NCBI RefSeq assembly: GCF_947623445.1
Contig: NC_135240.1
Span: 27,218,001 to 27,282,000, forward strand
Reading direction: 5' to 3'
DNA from: Clavelina lepadiformis
Taxonomy: Eukaryota; Chordata; Ascidiacea; Aplousobranchia; Clavelinidae
Length of the DNA stretch: 64,000 bases
Made by a program: the position numbers and the translations under genes. Below the pieces are notes generated by a model. It was not told the origin of the DNA, made no database searches, and saw only the letters and a program-made list of their open reading frames with translations. Of the stretch, positions 62,801 through 64,000 are shown piece after piece; within the stretch, counting starts at the first letter, position 1, and each line of letters begins with the position of its first letter.

Positions 62801-62862
62801 CTGTCGCGTCGTCTTTCAGTGAATATTTCCCTGATAATATCGGGGACTGCACCTTAAGTTAA
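50802..62862 (+). CDS. PHKA: Phosphorylase b kinase regulatory subunit alpha
   Basis: The large regulatory subunit of phosphorylase kinase, the cytosolic complex that activates glycogen phosphorylase. About 27 exons encode roughly 1,150-1,200 residues. Exon 1 (50802-50879) gives [20 protein letters not shown], almost the vertebrate start. Exon 2 begins at 52382 with [20 protein letters not shown]. The glucoamylase-like (GH15-type) N-terminal domain follows: [125 protein letters not shown]. Later come [31 protein letters not shown], a possible PKA site RRLSSS across the junction near 60300/60384, and [20 protein letters not shown]. It ends [13 protein letters not shown]...GDCTLS; the last four residues form a CaaX prenylation box. 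An 18-base in-frame microexon is likely at 58110-58127. Clearly alpha rather than beta by its N-terminus and CaaX. Confidence 0.97.
51099..51421. mobile_element. Foldback MITE in intron 1 of PHKA
   Basis: Two arms of about 110 bases are imperfect inverted copies of each other. The left arm contains TTTGAATCCTACGCATTGGA and AATGCATAAGAGTTTGCG; the right arm contains their complements (TCCAGTGAGTAGGATTCAAA and TGCAAACTCTTACGCAT). Both ends are bordered by TA within a shared TTATTTTA word, so a TA target duplication is possible. It has no coding capacity and lies between exon 1 and exon 2. Confidence 0.8.
52683..52700 (+). repeat. Trinucleotide (GTA)n microsatellite
   Basis: Five to six units of a GTA-type trinucleotide in the PHKA intron between exons 2 and 3, with degenerate AACGAGTA units on both sides. 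Confidence 0.85.
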
Positions 62863-63150
62863 AAACTCGGGGATACTTCTTACCCCGTATTATAAGGGTC
62901 CGGCCCCACTGCTCTTGCTTTTTTCACAGGCTCCCTAACCCCCTTACACTGTGACGTCATAATTATATGGGTCGCTAACCGTCACTAGCTGCGCTCAACA
63001 TGATTTATATGTGTAATGCTAGATCTTGTACGGGCTTGTGTTCCAGTTATGCCAATCGTATACTCTTTGTGTTGCTGCCAATATACTCGAATGTGAGTCG
63101 CAGAATGCCCGTGTCTGCGTCCGTTTATTGCGTTTTATTTATTCTCAGAA

Positions 63151-63156
63151 AATAAA
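63151..63156 (+). promoter_or_regulatory. Possible poly(A) signal of PHKA
   Basis: AATAAA about 290 bases after the PHKA stop codon, the first canonical signal downstream on this strand. Confidence 0.5.
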
Positions 63157-63611
63157 ATTTATGCTCAACTTTCAGCCTTTCATGTGTCGAAAATCGAAGC
63201 AAGTGTGGGCCATGTAACAGCACACGTGACTTGTAACTTGATAAACAGGTTCAATGCATCACTGGCGATGCGTGGGATGGCCGCAAAATAAACTCAACGC
63301 CGAACATCTCTACTATGGAAAGAGACGTGTGGAAGCTGTTGCTGAAACATGTATTTTGGATGTGACTTGGCTCAGATTTTGGCGCTAATATTCTTGGCAG
63401 AGTAAAGCCCACAGTCACATATAATTGGTTGACGTGTTTGTCTTCTGTGACGTATTGTTTGCTTGAATGGCTTCGGCCTTCCAAGGAGATGATTGTGATA
63501 TCATAAAACGATGTTGGAGTAAGCATGATCTGTTTGATCAAGTGTAACAAAATAACCGAGTCAACTTATGTCGTGAAGTTTTATTGAAGTTAGCGTTAGC
63601 TGAAGGTCAGA

Positions 63612-63624
63612 GGGGGGGGGGGGG
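63612..63624 (+). repeat. Poly-G run (13 bases)
   Basis: Thirteen consecutive G residues in otherwise mixed sequence downstream of PHKA. It is prone to length variation or sequencing error. Confidence 0.9.
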
Positions 63625-64000
63625 ATTTGCTGGAAGAATTAAGTCGTCTGTTAAGTTTTCATTGTCGCAGAAATGTGTAAGACTGTTCTTATTAAGTTTG
63701 TCTCTAAGCACGGATTCGTGTTTGACTTTTGACCTTGATTTTGGCTTAGTTTTCTCCTGTGAAACTCTGAGTTGGCGCTTCTAGTAATTTAACCAATAGT
63801 TTGGGCACCGTTGCAGCAAGATGTGGTTACCTCTGTTTCACCGAAAAAAATTGTTGGTTCGAAACTATTTTCTCGGTTCCTTTGTTAATTATCTAAATGT
63901 TGAACTATGACATCATAAATCTTTCTTTTCATCTAAATTGTTAATTGCTCGTTGTAAATCTAAAGCTCTTTGTCAGGGATAGGCGCATTGGTTTAAGATA

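Larger units (their letters stand above)
62863..64000. other. 3' flank of PHKA to the right edge
   Basis: 3' UTR and intergenic sequence. A canonical AATAAA lies at 63151-63156. A run of 13 G residues occurs at 63612-63624. I see no gene start before the window ends. Confidence 0.6.

Noticed and set aside
1-64000. Bacterial features such as CRISPR arrays, operons with ribosome binding sites, or insertion sequences
   Set aside because: Genes are intron-rich with eukaryotic splice and poly(A) signals; no spaced direct-repeat array was seen.
1-64000. Functional tRNA or rRNA genes, retroviral or Polinton remnants
   Set aside because: The only tRNA-like segments are heads of SINEs. No rRNA, reverse transcriptase, integrase or capsid-like coding sequence was recognised.

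Overview
The window looks like a compact animal genome, most likely an ascidian tunicate of the Ciona type. The genes are chordate-like in sequence, have many short introns, sit a few hundred bases to a few kilobases apart on both strands, and lie in AT-rich DNA with short DNA transposons and a tRNA-derived SINE. The species assignment is inference; no species-specific marker was tested.

Layout from left to right. 1-1.9 kb: two splice-flanked open segments on the minus strand that I cannot name. 1.9-15.3 kb: two tandem minus-strand genes for CLC-3/4/5 type chloride/proton exchangers, copy 1 at 1889-6717 and copy 2 at 10046-15339, with matching exon structure. A short hAT transposon with target-site duplications lies between copy 1 and copy 2. 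15.3-17.7 kb: divergent intergenic DNA with a SINE. 17.7-22.9 kb: SRRT (ARS2), plus strand. 23.4-28.1 kb: a myotubularin of the MTMR6/7/8 group, minus strand, converging on SRRT. 28.5-30.1 kb: an intronless TIMM50. 32.9-34.4 kb: a two-exon FLVCR/SLC49-type transporter. 35.2-40.7 kb: RBM26/27, minus strand. 40.7-46.9 kb: a gene-free block rich in repeats, including a hAT element nested in a pogo/Tigger-like element, another hAT element, and two SINE copies. 46.9-48.7 kb: UTP18, minus strand. 50.8-62.9 kb: phosphorylase kinase alpha regulatory subunit, plus strand, whose first coding exon lies 1.5 kb upstream of the second. 62.9-64 kb: its 3' flank.

The genes are mostly unrelated housekeeping functions: endosomal ion exchange, nuclear RNA fate (SRRT, RBM26/27), phosphoinositide turnover, mitochondrial import, rRNA processing and glycogen control. 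I see no gene cluster or operon with a shared pathway and no clearly new molecular system. The most useful new observations are the CLC tandem pair, two introns that appear to use GC donors, the distant first exon, 18-base microexon and C-terminal prenylation box of the phosphorylase kinase gene, and a set of mobile elements whose exact ends can be read from their target-site duplications. All exon boundaries were read by eye from splice consensus, frame continuity and remembered family sequences; no alignment or transcript data were available.
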